NCBI GenBank assembly: GCA_963806395.1
Contig: CAWDYI010000019.1
Span: 310,001 to 374,000 of the forward strand
DNA: 64,000 nt
Direction of reading: 5' to 3'
From: DASSUW01 sp963806395
Lineage (GTDB): Bacteria > Actinomycetota > Thermoleophilia > Solirubrobacterales > Solirubrobacteraceae
The notes under the pieces: generated by a model
The model's database searches: none
Told to the model about the DNA's origin: nothing
What the model saw: only the letters and a program-made list of their open reading frames with translations
Shown: in pieces, positions 52,214 through 61,495 of the stretch
Numbering within the stretch: position 1 is the stretch's first letter
Layout of the letters: each line of letters begins with the position of its first letter
Position numbers and translations under genes: made by a program

Positions 52214-54157
52214 TCAGGCGTCGCCCCGCAGCCGCCGCGGAGGTCCTGAGGGCGGCACGAGGAAGACCTCCACGACGTTCCGGCCGGACCGGAAGCTCGG
52301 CGGCGGGACGAAGGCCGAGAACCGCTCCTGGCCCTCCCAGCGGAACGACCGCGACACCGTCGCCACCTCTCCGTTGACCGCGATCGCCAGGTCGTGGCGG
52401 CCCGGCGCCGCGCCGGAGATCACTCCGGTGAGCTGTGCGGGCAGTTCGCCGTTGACGTCGAGATCCGTCAGCTCCGACGCCGCGTCTAGCGTCGCCGACG
52501 CCCGGTCGTCGACGGCGCCCAGCGCGCTCACCGGCCGGCCGACGAGCTCAGGGTGCGCGCCGACCGCGTAGAGCCCGGGACCGTCGTTGCCCGAACCGAA
52601 CAGGCGCACCTTCGTCGCCAGCGCGGCACGCGTCCGGCGCTCGAACTCGGCGGCGTCGAGGCGCAGCGGGTCCCACTCCCGCGTGCGCATGTCGACCGCG
52701 GGGCGCGCAGCCGTGGCCACGTTGTCGGCGTTGCGGCCGTCCGCTCGCCACGGCAGGTCGACGCCGAGGTGGTCGGCGATCGTCGGCACGATGTCGATCG
52801 TCTGGACCGGGGCGGTCGATACGCGGCCGGTGCGCTGTCCGGGTGCCTTGATGAAGAGCGGGATCGGCGCGATGTCCTCCACGTTCTTCGGCGTGACCGC
52901 GCGGCGGTCGCGCGCGCCCACGCGGAAGGCGACCCCATGATCGGCCGTTACGACAACGAGCGCGCTGTCCCAGAGTCCGGTCTCGCGCAGCCGGTCGATC
53001 AGGCTGCCGACGAGCCGATCGGTGAAGCCGACCTGCAGCAGATGGCGCTGATACTGCTGCCGCACGAGGAAGGGGTCGTTCGCCGCTTCGGGACGCACGA
53101 GCCCGGGCGGCGAGGCTGCGCGGCCGTAGCTGTGGCCGTCCGGGAGGTACTGCCAGGGCACGTGAGGCAGCAGCACGTGCTTGAAGTTCAGCGCCGGCGG
53201 TGTCGACGGGCGGATCGAGCGCACCCAGGCGTCGAAGCGGGCAGGACGGCCGCCGCCGCCCAGCAGCTTGAGCACGGCGTCGCCCGCGTCGCCGCCGTGG
53301 AAGTCTCCCCAACCCTCCGAGATCGACGGCAGGCTGTCCTCGAGCGCGGCGGGCAGGACGAGGTGGGCGTACACAACGCCGGAGTCGAGGCTCAGCGATC
53401 GCAGCCGGCGTCCGAGTCCCGGCTGGACGGCGTTCGGACACAGCGACCGCGGACACAGGTGCGACGCCTCCTCGGAGACGTTGAGCCGGTAGTTCTGGCC
53501 GAGGAGCGTGAACAGGTTGTTCGGGTGGTGCGCCAGCGTGGGCAGCGAGCCCTCCCGCGGCCGGCGCCCGTCGAGGATCGCGGGCACCGCGTGCGTGGTC
53601 GAGTCGAACACGGTCGTCGCGCGGGAGTACCAGGTCGACCGCCCGGCAAGCGTGGCGAAGTTCGGATAGCGGACGCGGTCGATCCGGCCCTCGGCGTCGA
53701 GCAGCGAGGTCAGCGGGAACTCGTCGAACACGACCATCACCACCGGGGCGCCGGCGGGCGCGCTCGGCGTGGCGACCTTCGCCTCCTCCGGGAAGACCAG
53801 CTGGGTCACGCCGGAGCCGACCAGGAACAGCGCGAGGAACAGCAGCGGAGCCGGCGACAGCACGTTGACGAACGTCCGCGTCACGCGACCGCGGCGGACG
53901 GCGAGCGCCCACGCGAGCGCGAGCCCGGCTGCGATCGCGAGCGCGAGGTCGATCGCGACCGGCAGCGCGCCGATCCGCTTCACCACCTGGATCGCGATCA
54001 GCGTCCCGAGCAGCCCGACGAGAACGGCGTGCACGACATCCCGCACACGCTGGCCGGCCAGCGAGGCGAGCGCCTCGACGCCGGTGAGCAGGAGCGGCGG
54101 CAGGACCACGAGGCCGACCGCGAACAGCACGATGTCGCCACTCGGCGCGCCGCGCAC
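52214..54157 (-). CDS. Membrane-bound sulfatase/phosphotransferase-like protein (alkaline phosphatase superfamily)
   Basis: 647 residues as given from GTG 54157, but the frame stays open upstream and encodes a further helix (LAVLCAFAFAQPLFDLLGRN) normal for this family, so the real start is likely near 54300, perhaps CTG at 54304; no standard start codon is present there. Four or five membrane helices precede a sulfatase-like domain: VVMVVFDEFPLTSL (metal Asp), STTHAVPAILDG (nucleophile Thr/Ser region), HVLLPHVPWQYLPDG and VVTADHGVAF. LTA-synthase-like members move phosphoglycerol or cleave esters on surface polymers. Substrate unknown. Confidence 0.85.
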   Translation of the reverse strand: MRGAPSGDIVLFAVGLVVLPPLLLTGVEALASLAGQRVRDVVHAVLVGLLGTLIAIQVVKRIGALPVAIDLALAIAAGLALAWALAVRRGRVTRTFVNVLSPAPLLFLALFLVGSGVTQLVFPEEAKVATPSAPAGAPVVMVVFDEFPLTSLLDAEGRIDRVRYPNFATLAGRSTWYSRATTVFDSTTHAVPAILDGRRPREGSLPTLAHHPNNLFTLLGQNYRLNVSEEASHLCPRSLCPNAVQPGLGRRLRSLSLDSGVVYAHLVLPAALEDSLPSISEGWGDFHGGDAGDAVLKLLGGGGRPARFDAWVRSIRPSTPPALNFKHVLLPHVPWQYLPDGHSYGRAASPPGLVRPEAANDPFLVRQQYQRHLLQVGFTDRLVGSLIDRLRETGLWDSALVVVTADHGVAFRVGARDRRAVTPKNVEDIAPIPLFIKAPGQRTGRVSTAPVQTIDIVPTIADHLGVDLPWRADGRNADNVATAARPAVDMRTREWDPLRLDAAEFERRTRAALATKVRLFGSGNDGPGLYAVGAHPELVGRPVSALGAVDDRASATLDAASELTDLDVNGELPAQLTGVISGAAPGRHDLAIAVNGEVATVSRSFRWEGQERFSAFVPPPSFRSGRNVVEVFLVPPSGPPRRLRGDA

Positions 54158-54304
54158 CGCGAAGAACTCCGGGTTGCGGCCGAGCAGGTCGAACAGCGGC
54201 TGCGCGAATGCGAACGCGCACAGGACGGCGAGTTCGAGCGCGCGGCGGGCGAGTCCGTCACGCGGCGCAGGCGTCGTGGTCGGTGTTGACGCGTCCGTTG
54301 TCAG

Positions 54305-54329
54305 AGCCCCCGCCAGGAATCGAACCTGG
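54305..54329 (-). other. tRNA 3'-end fragment (T-arm plus acceptor strand)
   Basis: On the minus strand CCAGG-TTCGATT-CCTGG forms a perfect T-arm followed directly by CGGGGGC and T, as at the 3' end of a tRNA gene. No matching 5' acceptor (GCCCCCG), D-arm or anticodon arm with a purine at position 37 is found upstream, so it is not a complete tRNA. Such fragments are typical of attachment sites left by integrative elements. A TAGCTCAGC D-arm-like string occurs on the other strand at 54340-54348, perhaps by chance or by inversion. Confidence 0.5.
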
Positions 54330-54530
54330 GGCCTGATCGTAGCTCAGCGCGGTGGCGAGCCGCGCGAGAGCCGGTCGACAGAGTCGGCCATCCGTCGGCA
54401 CGATGCCTGCAAATGCGGGACGTTGACGGAAGCGATGGCGGCGTGGCAGGTGGATCCAGCACATCGGGGACGACGATCGTCGGGGTGCGCTTCCAACCCG
54501 GCGCTGCGCCGTCGGCGCGTAGCGCTGGGC

Positions 54531-55265
54531 TCAGGTCTTCTCGTACACCGACACGTGGCTGGGGCTGAGGCCGGTGAACGGCTCCCGCTGCCACCCGCCC
54601 CGCCGGTCCGCGAGCCGCATCCCGGCCAGGCGCGCCATCAGGTCCAGCTCGGCGGGCCACACGTACCGCATCTCGATCGGACTCGGCTGGACCCGTCCGT
54701 CGACGAAGAAGTAGTGCTGGCCGCCGAGCCGCTGCGCGACGGTGTCGTACACGTAGAAGGACAGCCCGTCGGGGTCGGCCCGCCACGGCAGGACGGTCTG
54801 GCCGAGCGGGAGCCGCTGCAGCTCCGGCACGCGCGCCTCGATCACGAACCGCCCGCCGGTGCGCAGATGCGCAGCCGCGTTCTCGAAGCACGCCACCTGG
54901 CGATCCTGCGTGACCAGATTGAAGATCGTGTTGAAGACCAGGAAGACGAGCGAGAACTCGCCGTCGACGCGCGTCGACGCCATGTCCCCGACGATCGCCT
55001 CGATCCGGTCGGCGCCGGGCTTCTCGCGCAGCTGGGCCAGCATCGCCTCGGAGTTGTCGATGCCGGCGACGCGCACGCCGCGCTCGGCGAGCGGCAATGC
55101 GATCCGGCCGGTCCCGATCGCGAACTCCAGCGCGGCGCCGTCGCCGGCGAGCTCCGCGAGCATCTCCACGGCCGGCCCGACCACGGCCGGATCGAACATG
55201 CCGGCCGAATGGGCGTCGTAGACCGCCGCGACGCGCTCGCCGAAGTACCCCTCGTCAGCCCCCAC
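54531..55265 (-). CDS. Class I SAM-dependent methyltransferase
   Basis: 244 residues from GTG. Motif I is LEFAIGTGRIALPLAERG (SAM loop, with AIGTGR in place of the common GCGTG), then VAGIDNSEAMLAQL, IVGDMAST and FLVFNTIFNL (motif IV). The C-terminal part is strand-rich (YFFVDGRVQPSPIEMRYVWP). Substrate unknown. The 200 bp between it and the tRNA fragment show no gene. Confidence 0.88.
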   Translation of the reverse strand: MGADEGYFGERVAAVYDAHSAGMFDPAVVGPAVEMLAELAGDGAALEFAIGTGRIALPLAERGVRVAGIDNSEAMLAQLREKPGADRIEAIVGDMASTRVDGEFSLVFLVFNTIFNLVTQDRQVACFENAAAHLRTGGRFVIEARVPELQRLPLGQTVLPWRADPDGLSFYVYDTVAQRLGGQHYFFVDGRVQPSPIEMRYVWPAELDLMARLAGMRLADRRGGWQREPFTGLSPSHVSVYEKT

Positions 55266-55298
55266 GGGTCGTAGTGTGCCAGCCCTCGGTCGCAGGGG

Positions 55299-56207
55299 AT
55301 GGACTTCTCACTGCCGCTCCGCCGTATGCGAAGGGCCGTGCGGAGCAGACGACCCTCAGCCGCGGTTCTCGCGAGCGTTGCGGCCCTGGCCGTGGCGCTC
55401 CCTGCCTGCGGGCCGGAGGCCACGACCAAGGCGGCGCCCGCCTGCGTGCCCCGCGGCGACGGCCACGCGAGGATCTGCGGCCTCGCGCCGCCTCACCGCC
55501 GTACGGAGCAAGGAAGCGCCTACAAGGTCACGACGATCGGCGGCGAGAGCTTCTGGGTGATCCTCCCCGAAGAGCTCTCGCCCCCATCTGGCGTTGTGGC
55601 TGTCCCCGGAGTCCCCGGTCGTGTCAACGCCGGCCTGACGACCGCTCCTGCGCGCGAGGCCGCGGATCGCTACTGCGACGGCTTCCCCAGGTGCGAGCCG
55701 GCCGTCGTGCACCGCGTGAGGGTTCCACAGCCCCTGATTCGCTGGGACGACGCGTCCGGGACGATCAGGGATCTCGGCGTCACGACGCTGGGCCTGGGGT
55801 CGTGGACGCTCGTGATGTCGGTGGCGAACGCTCGTCTGGCCGAGCGGGCCGGCCGAGCGATCGGCTCGAGCGTCGACGCAGACGGCTACCCGCGCCTGGC
55901 GAGCACCGACCCCGGAGTCCCGCTCCATTCCGACTGGGCCGACGTACAGCTCTGGGTCCCCGGTTCGGAACGCGGCCGTGGACACCACCTGATCCAGGTC
56001 ATCCCTGGATGCGAGCTCACGGCGAAGCAGCCAGACGACCTCGGAGGCTCCGACGCCGGGCCCGAGCTGGAGCTGCACGAGCCGGATGGCGTCGCGGGCG
56101 GCCGCTGGTGTGTCGATGGCCGCTACTGGGTCGACGTCGCGTTCGTCGAGCGACCCACGCTCGAGCGCTTCCACGAGAAGCTCAGGATCGTGCCCGCCGC
56201 CGGCTAG
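55299..56207 (+). CDS. Predicted lipoprotein of unknown function
   Basis: 302 residues, or 293 from the Met at 55326. Signal peptide AAVLASVAALAVALPAC has a lipobox ending in Cys, so the mature protein is lipid-anchored outside. The body has several Cys residues that could pair (RYCDGFPRCEP, PGCELT, GRWCVDG), one copy of a WVILPEELSPP strand and no recognised domain. It is divergent from the methyltransferase gene. Confidence 0.7.
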   Translation: MDFSLPLRRMRRAVRSRRPSAAVLASVAALAVALPACGPEATTKAAPACVPRGDGHARICGLAPPHRRTEQGSAYKVTTIGGESFWVILPEELSPPSGVVAVPGVPGRVNAGLTTAPAREAADRYCDGFPRCEPAVVHRVRVPQPLIRWDDASGTIRDLGVTTLGLGSWTLVMSVANARLAERAGRAIGSSVDADGYPRLASTDPGVPLHSDWADVQLWVPGSERGRGHHLIQVIPGCELTAKQPDDLGGSDAGPELELHEPDGVAGGRWCVDGRYWVDVAFVERPTLERFHEKLRIVPAAG

Positions 56208-56219
56208 CGATCGCCCGAA

Positions 56220-57578
56220 TCAGCCGGGTTCGATGTTCTGGTTGAGGTGGAAGACGTTGCCGGGGTCGTAGGCGGTCTTGAGCGCCCGCAGCCGGGCGAG
56301 CTTGGCGGGCGGGTACGCACGCGCCACGCCGGCTGCTCCCTCGTCGCTCATCGCGTTCACGTACATGCCGGTGCCGAAGGGCTCGAGCGACGCGGCATAG
56401 CGCCGGGCGGCGGACATCCGCTCCTCGTCCTCGCCGGCGTCGGACCACCGCGCGGCAGCGACGAACTCGAACATCGCGTCGCGCTGGCTGAACGCGCTGT
56501 CGGCGTCCGGCACCTCGGCGATCGCGCCGCCGTAGGCCTGCAGCGATGCCGCGGGCAGCCGCTCGCCGTAGCCGTCGGGCGTGCCGCGGAGCAGGAACGC
56601 GTCGATCGCCTCGTCCGGCAGCGACCTGAAGTAGTGACCCTTCCAGTAGCGGCGCAGCGCGTGGCCCTCGAGCGTGTCGTCCATCCGCTGCAGCTCCAGA
56701 TACGAGAGCTCCTCGACCCGCTCGGCGATCGGGCGGCCGAGCGCGCGCAGTGCCGGAAGGAGCTTGCGCTCGAGCTCGGGCTCGCCGGCCCACACGAACC
56801 CGACGCTGGCCACCGGCCGGTCATGCCACTCCGGCGGGAGAACCGGCGACTGCGACTCGCCGACCCACGCGGTGAACGTGGCCGCCCGAGGCGCGATCAT
56901 GCTCAGGTCCCGCCAGCCGCGCAGCACCGGCGCCGCATCCTCGATCCCGAAGAAGAGCTCGACGACGTGGGCCTGGCGGGCGACCGGGTGCAGCCGGAAC
57001 TCGAACTCGGCCACGATGCCCATGTTGCCGCCGCCGCCGCGCAGGGCCCAGAACAGCTCCGGGTTGTCGGTCTCATCGACATGGAGCCGGTCGCCATCGG
57101 CCGTGATCAGCTCGAACGACGCCACGTTGTCGCACGACAGCCCGAGCCGGCGCGCGAGCCAGCCCATCCCGCCGCCGAGCGTGAGCCCGCCGACGCCGGT
57201 GTGGGACACGTTGCCCGCGGTCGTGGTCAGTCCATGCTCCATCGCGGCGCGATCGAGCGCGCCGAGCAGCGCCCCGCCCTGCACCCAGGCGCGACGGCGC
57301 TCCGGATCCACACGGACGGCCCCCATCGGGGTCAGGTCGATCATCAGCCCGTCGTCTGGGACACACAGGCCGAGCACGCTGTGCCCGCCGCAGCGCACGC
57401 CGATCTCGAGGTCGCGCTCGCGGCCGTACGCGATCGCCTCGACCACGTCGTCGGCGCTCGCGCAGCGGACGATCGCCCGCGGCCGGCGGTCGACCATGGC
57501 GTTCCAGACTGTCCTGGCCTCGTCGTATCCGGGGGTGCCGTCCACGAGCAGCCGGCCATCAACCGCAGCACGCATCAT
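56220..57578 (-). CDS. FAD-linked oxidoreductase, BBE-like (berberine-bridge type)
   Basis: 452 residues from the ATG pair at 57578/57575. FAD-binding PCMH domain with VRCGGHSVLGL, where His would bind FAD covalently. The segment that usually carries the second FAD link (GxCxxVG) reads GNVSHTGVGGLTLGGGMGW, with Ser in place of Cys, so a single covalent bond is expected. The C-terminal BBE motif YDPGNVFHLNQNI is present. Such enzymes oxidise sugars, alcohols or alkaloid-like compounds; the substrate is unknown. No signal peptide is evident. Confidence 0.9.
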   Translation of the reverse strand: MMRAAVDGRLLVDGTPGYDEARTVWNAMVDRRPRAIVRCASADDVVEAIAYGRERDLEIGVRCGGHSVLGLCVPDDGLMIDLTPMGAVRVDPERRRAWVQGGALLGALDRAAMEHGLTTTAGNVSHTGVGGLTLGGGMGWLARRLGLSCDNVASFELITADGDRLHVDETDNPELFWALRGGGGNMGIVAEFEFRLHPVARQAHVVELFFGIEDAAPVLRGWRDLSMIAPRAATFTAWVGESQSPVLPPEWHDRPVASVGFVWAGEPELERKLLPALRALGRPIAERVEELSYLELQRMDDTLEGHALRRYWKGHYFRSLPDEAIDAFLLRGTPDGYGERLPAASLQAYGGAIAEVPDADSAFSQRDAMFEFVAAARWSDAGEDEERMSAARRYAASLEPFGTGMYVNAMSDEGAAGVARAYPPAKLARLRALKTAYDPGNVFHLNQNIEPG

Positions 57579-57688
57579 CGGGCGGGATTGTCCGGATCGC
57601 TGCGAGCCGGCTCCAACAGGGCTGCACGACGGCTGAGGTACGGCGACCCGTACCACGACGACCTGGAGCTATCGTGCCGGGCTGATTC

Positions 57689-58761
57689 GTGACCGCCGCA
57701 ACCGACAACTCGCTGTGGGACCGCCTGAGCGCGCTGCCGGTGCTCGTCGAGTCGTACGAGGTCGAGCGTCTGTCGGCGCGGATGGCGTACGGCTTCGAAC
57801 GCGTGACGACCCGGATCCGCCTGCTCGGCGCAGGCGTGGACGGCCTCGGCGAGGACGTGTCGCCGTACGAGCGCGAGGACAACACCCTGCACGCCGCCGG
57901 GCCGGTGCTGCCGCTGGCCGGGGAGTGGACGCTCGGGTCGCTGTGCGAGCGCCTGGCGGGGCTCGACCAGTGGCCGGTGCCGCCGGAGTGGGACCTGGCG
58001 CGGCGATGGCGACACTGGGCGTTCGAGTCCGCCGCGCTCGATCTGGCTCTGAACCAGGCGGGCCGCGCGCTTCACGAGGTCGTCGGTCGTGAGCCGGGCG
58101 CGCTGCGCTTCGTCAACTCGCTCGGTCTCGGCGAGCCGCCCACGTTCGATCCGATCCGTCACCGGCTCGAGCACCATCCCGATCTGCGCTTCAAGCTCGA
58201 CGCCACTGCGGAGTGGACGCCTGAGCTGATCGACGAGGTGGCCGCCACGGGCGCGGTCGAGATCGTCGACTTCAAGGGGCACTACGGTCTCGAGATGGGC
58301 GAGCCGGCGGCGCTCCTCGCCATGTACGAGCGAGTCATCGCAGCATTCCCGGACGCGCTGCTCGAGGACGCGCACGACCTCCCCGAGGTCGCGGAGCTGC
58401 TCGAGCCCGAGGCGCACCGCATCTCCTACGACTCGCCGATCCACACCGTCGAGGACATCGACACCACTCCGCTGAGACCGCGGGCACTCAACATCAAGCC
58501 GTGCCGCGTTCGGTGACCTGCGGTCGCTGCTCGACGTCTATGCCGCCTGCGAGGCACGCGGCCTGGTCATGTACGGCGGCGGCATGGGCGAGCTGGACGT
58601 CGGGCGCGGCCAGATCCAGCTGCTCTCGTCGCTGTTTCACGCGGACGGGCCGAACGACGTCGCCCCCGGGCGGCTACAACGCCGACACGCCGGCCGCCGG
58701 CCTCCCGTCGAGCCCGCTGTCCGCCGACCCCGCGCCGACAGGCTTCCGCAGGGCGTCCTGA
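57689..58761 (+). CDS. Enolase-superfamily protein (mandelate racemase/OSBS-like), apparent frameshifts
   Basis: About 356 residues after removing two inserted bases near 58507 and 58668. GTG start. Barrel residues typical of the superfamily are LRFKLDATAEW (Lys), EIVDFKGHY, LLEDAHDLPE (metal Glu), ISYDSPIH (metal Asp) and NIKPC/SRFGDL (second Lys), then MYGGGMGELDVGRG. It could be an o-succinylbenzoate synthase-like or sugar-acid enzyme; the GGGMGE end is not typical OSBS. Read literally the protein stops at 58516, after the second Lys. Confidence 0.8.
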
Positions 58762-58774
58762 CCGCGGCCGCGGA

Positions 58775-60157
58775 CTACGTCATCGCGGGCGCGACCATGG
58801 GGAAATGCTCGCGGAAGCGCGCATTGCCGGCCAGCACGAGCCGGATGAGGTCGATCCAGCCGAGGATCATCGGAACGCCGGTCCAGCAGAACGCGAGGTA
58901 CCAGAGGCCCCGGCGCCGGTTGCCCAGGTAGAACTGGTGCAGCCCGACGATGCCGCCAAACAACGCCAGCAGGCCGGCGGTGGCCCGGCTCTTCGGCTCG
59001 ATCCACGGCAGCTCGAGACGGTCGAACGCCTGCCGGAATGCGGACTCCACGCACTCGAGGTACGGCCGCCACAGCGACAGCCACAACGACCGCCATCGCA
59101 CGCTGGGAACGATCGGCACGACGTGGCGGTGAGGCGTGTGATCGAAGAGGACGATCTCTCCGACCGGCTCTACGGCCGGCGCGACCGCCCAGCTCCCGCT
59201 GAACCGGTCGAGAACCGCATCGAGCGCTCTGCTCGGCGGCAACACGTGGAGCAGATGCGACCCCTTCGGCGGGCGCTGCGGGGGTGCCACGAGGACCACC
59301 CGCTCGGAGGGCAGCAGGCGGTACGCCTCCTCGATCTCCCACTGCAGGCCGGGAGTCGGCCCGGCGCGGATCACCACCAACCTCGCGCGGGGCATGAGCT
59401 CGCTCACCGTGGCCCGCCACTCGTCATCGCGGGCGTAGAGACGCGCCGCGCCCAACTCCGGCAAAGACTCCCCCGGCCTGCCGATCGCGACGACGGGCCC
59501 GACCCGGCTCAGCACCCGTGTCAGCTCCTGCTCGATCGTGAACACGTGGGTATGCCAGCGGACGTTTCTCCACGCTCGCACGGCCAGCGAACGCTCCCCA
59601 CTCGGGTCATCGTCGTCCACGAATGACCTGAGATAGAGGACTGGAGCGCGCGAGTCAGCGGCGAGTAGCGCATCCGCGGACAGGGCTTGGTACTTCCACC
59701 CTCTCCGAATCCACATCAGGCTCGCGCGGGCCGTCAGGAGGTACAAGGCGTAGCCGCCGACGATGAGCCACGGCTGGTCGTACTCCTCACCCGACCGGGA
59801 GGACTCGACATAGAAGAGGAGCCCGAGGGCGGGAAGCACGATGTTCGTGCCGACGAGCTTGACCAGCAGCCCTCTAAGGGCGCGACGGTCGCTGGTGAGG
59901 GCATGGCCCTCGAGCCCGGAGAGCAGGACGAAGAAGCCGGCAGCGATCAGGTTCGCCACGGCGAACCAGTACAAGACAAGGAGGGCGCTCGGCGCACCCG
60001 TCGGCCACGCTCCCCAGCCGTCTAACGCCGCTGCGAGGAGGGTCCACCCGACGACGAGCGCCACGAGACCCACGATCTCCTGGTTGCGGGTATCCGCGAC
60101 CGCCACTGGCTCGACGCGTTCCGGGTCCGTGGGGGCGCCCTCGGCGCCGGCCATCAT
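58775..60157 (-). CDS. TM2-domain membrane protein with a TIR-like alpha/beta domain
   Basis: 460 residues from 60157, where the ATG overlaps the ClC stop (TAATG). Three or four helices at ~25-140, then a soluble domain starting APVLYLRSFVDDDDP, with VGPVVAIGRPGESLPELGAARLY, WRATVSELMPRARLVVIRAG and GLQWEIEEAYRLL; its layout resembles TIR or nucleoside-deoxyribosyltransferase folds, with Glu in WEIEE as a candidate catalytic residue. The C-terminus is a TM2 pair (LLALFGGIVGLHQFYLGNRRRGLWYLAF). Function unknown; see findings. Confidence 0.75.
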   Translation of the reverse strand: MMAGAEGAPTDPERVEPVAVADTRNQEIVGLVALVVGWTLLAAALDGWGAWPTGAPSALLVLYWFAVANLIAAGFFVLLSGLEGHALTSDRRALRGLLVKLVGTNIVLPALGLLFYVESSRSGEEYDQPWLIVGGYALYLLTARASLMWIRRGWKYQALSADALLAADSRAPVLYLRSFVDDDDPSGERSLAVRAWRNVRWHTHVFTIEQELTRVLSRVGPVVAIGRPGESLPELGAARLYARDDEWRATVSELMPRARLVVIRAGPTPGLQWEIEEAYRLLPSERVVLVAPPQRPPKGSHLLHVLPPSRALDAVLDRFSGSWAVAPAVEPVGEIVLFDHTPHRHVVPIVPSVRWRSLWLSLWRPYLECVESAFRQAFDRLELPWIEPKSRATAGLLALFGGIVGLHQFYLGNRRRGLWYLAFCWTGVPMILGWIDLIRLVLAGNARFREHFPMVAPAMT

Positions 60158-61464
60158 TACTCGGCGGCTGTGGGGATGGGCGTGATCCGGGCGGTGACGA
60201 CGTGCGCCACGACCACGGCGACGATCACCAGCGGCATCGCGGCCAGCCCGTCGGCCCCCAGCAGCAGCGTGGCCAGCAGCACCGCCGTCAGCGGGAGCCT
60301 CAGCATGACCGTGCACATCGCGCCGATACCCATCGCCGCGGCCGGGACGAAGTCGAGCCCGGGAAGGTGCGAGGCCGCGATCCCGGCCGCCGCGCCCACG
60401 AACATCGCGGGGAACACCGGGCCCCCGCGGAAGCTCGAGAGCGACAGGGAATAGGCGAGGCCCTTGCAGGCGATGAGCAGCAGCAGCGCGCCGACCGAAT
60501 ACTTCTCGGCGTCGGCCATCAGCTCCCCGAGTTGGTCCTGGCCGGAGAACAGGACGTCAGATATGGGGTGGCCGGTGGCCTCGGCGAAGCCGATCGCGAG
60601 CCCGCCGATCAACAGCCCGAGCACGGGCATCAGAAGCAGCATGCGCGGTTCGACGTGTGGGCGCACCGCGAGCGCGAGCAGCTGGATCCCGCGACCGAGG
60701 AACGGCGCCACCAGGCCGAACACGATCGCATAGCCGAACATCGCGCCGGTCGGGTGGGCGAACGGCGGCAGATCCGGGATCGCGAGCGAGAACGTCCCGA
60801 ACCCCGTCAGCGAGTCGAGGCCGATGAAGATCAGCGTGCCGATCCCGGCGGCGAGCAGACCCGGGAGGAGCACGAGGCCGAGCATCGGGCCGCCGAGCCC
60901 TGAGGCCTCGAGCAGCAGGAAGGCGCCGAGGAGCGGCGAGCCGAGAAGCGAGCTGATGGCGGCGAAGCTGCCGGCGGCGGCCATAACCGCGGTCGCGGTC
61001 GGCGGCGCGTCGCGCGCCGCCAGCCGGACGGCCAGCACGCCAAGCCCGCTGCCCATCAGGATCAGCGGTGCCTCAGGCCCGAGGACCGCGCCGAAGGCGA
61101 GCGTGGCGAGCGCGGCGAGCACCACGCCCGGGACCGCCTCGGCCGGCCACGGTCCACTCGCCTGGAACCCGTCGGCCGGCGAGTGACCGCCTCGCCCCGG
61201 GAGGGACAGGATCGCGCACGCGGTCAGCAGGCCGGACAGCGCGAGCACCGGCAGCGGCCACCACGTCGGCGGCGTGTCGAACCCGAGGCCCTCCGGCAGC
61301 GTCTCGAAGACCGCCTCCTGCACGACGGCGACGAGCTTCAGGAAGCCGTACGCGGCCGCCGACACCGGCGCGCCGATGAGCGCGGCAAGCACCAGCAGCT
61401 GGATGTAGCTGCGACTCCGCAGCAGCACGGCAGGATCGGGGGGAGGCGCGGCGGGGGCGGTCAT
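60157..61464 (-). CDS. ClC-family chloride channel/antiporter
   Basis: 435 residues. About eleven membrane segments. Filter regions are diverged but placed correctly: LPGRGGHSPADG for GSGIP, FGAVLGPEAPLILMG for GKEGP, and FRGGPVFPAMFVG for GxFxP. An in-frame ATG at 61545 lies upstream; 61464 (MTAPAAPP) is preferred. It is translationally coupled to the TM2 protein gene, implying a joint function. Confidence 0.9.
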   Translation of the reverse strand: MTAPAAPPPDPAVLLRSRSYIQLLVLAALIGAPVSAAAYGFLKLVAVVQEAVFETLPEGLGFDTPPTWWPLPVLALSGLLTACAILSLPGRGGHSPADGFQASGPWPAEAVPGVVLAALATLAFGAVLGPEAPLILMGSGLGVLAVRLAARDAPPTATAVMAAAGSFAAISSLLGSPLLGAFLLLEASGLGGPMLGLVLLPGLLAAGIGTLIFIGLDSLTGFGTFSLAIPDLPPFAHPTGAMFGYAIVFGLVAPFLGRGIQLLALAVRPHVEPRMLLLMPVLGLLIGGLAIGFAEATGHPISDVLFSGQDQLGELMADAEKYSVGALLLLIACKGLAYSLSLSSFRGGPVFPAMFVGAAAGIAASHLPGLDFVPAAAMGIGAMCTVMLRLPLTAVLLATLLLGADGLAAMPLVIVAVVVAHVVTARITPIPTAAE

Positions 61465-61495
61465 GCGAGGTCGACGATCGTGACGCCGACCGCCG

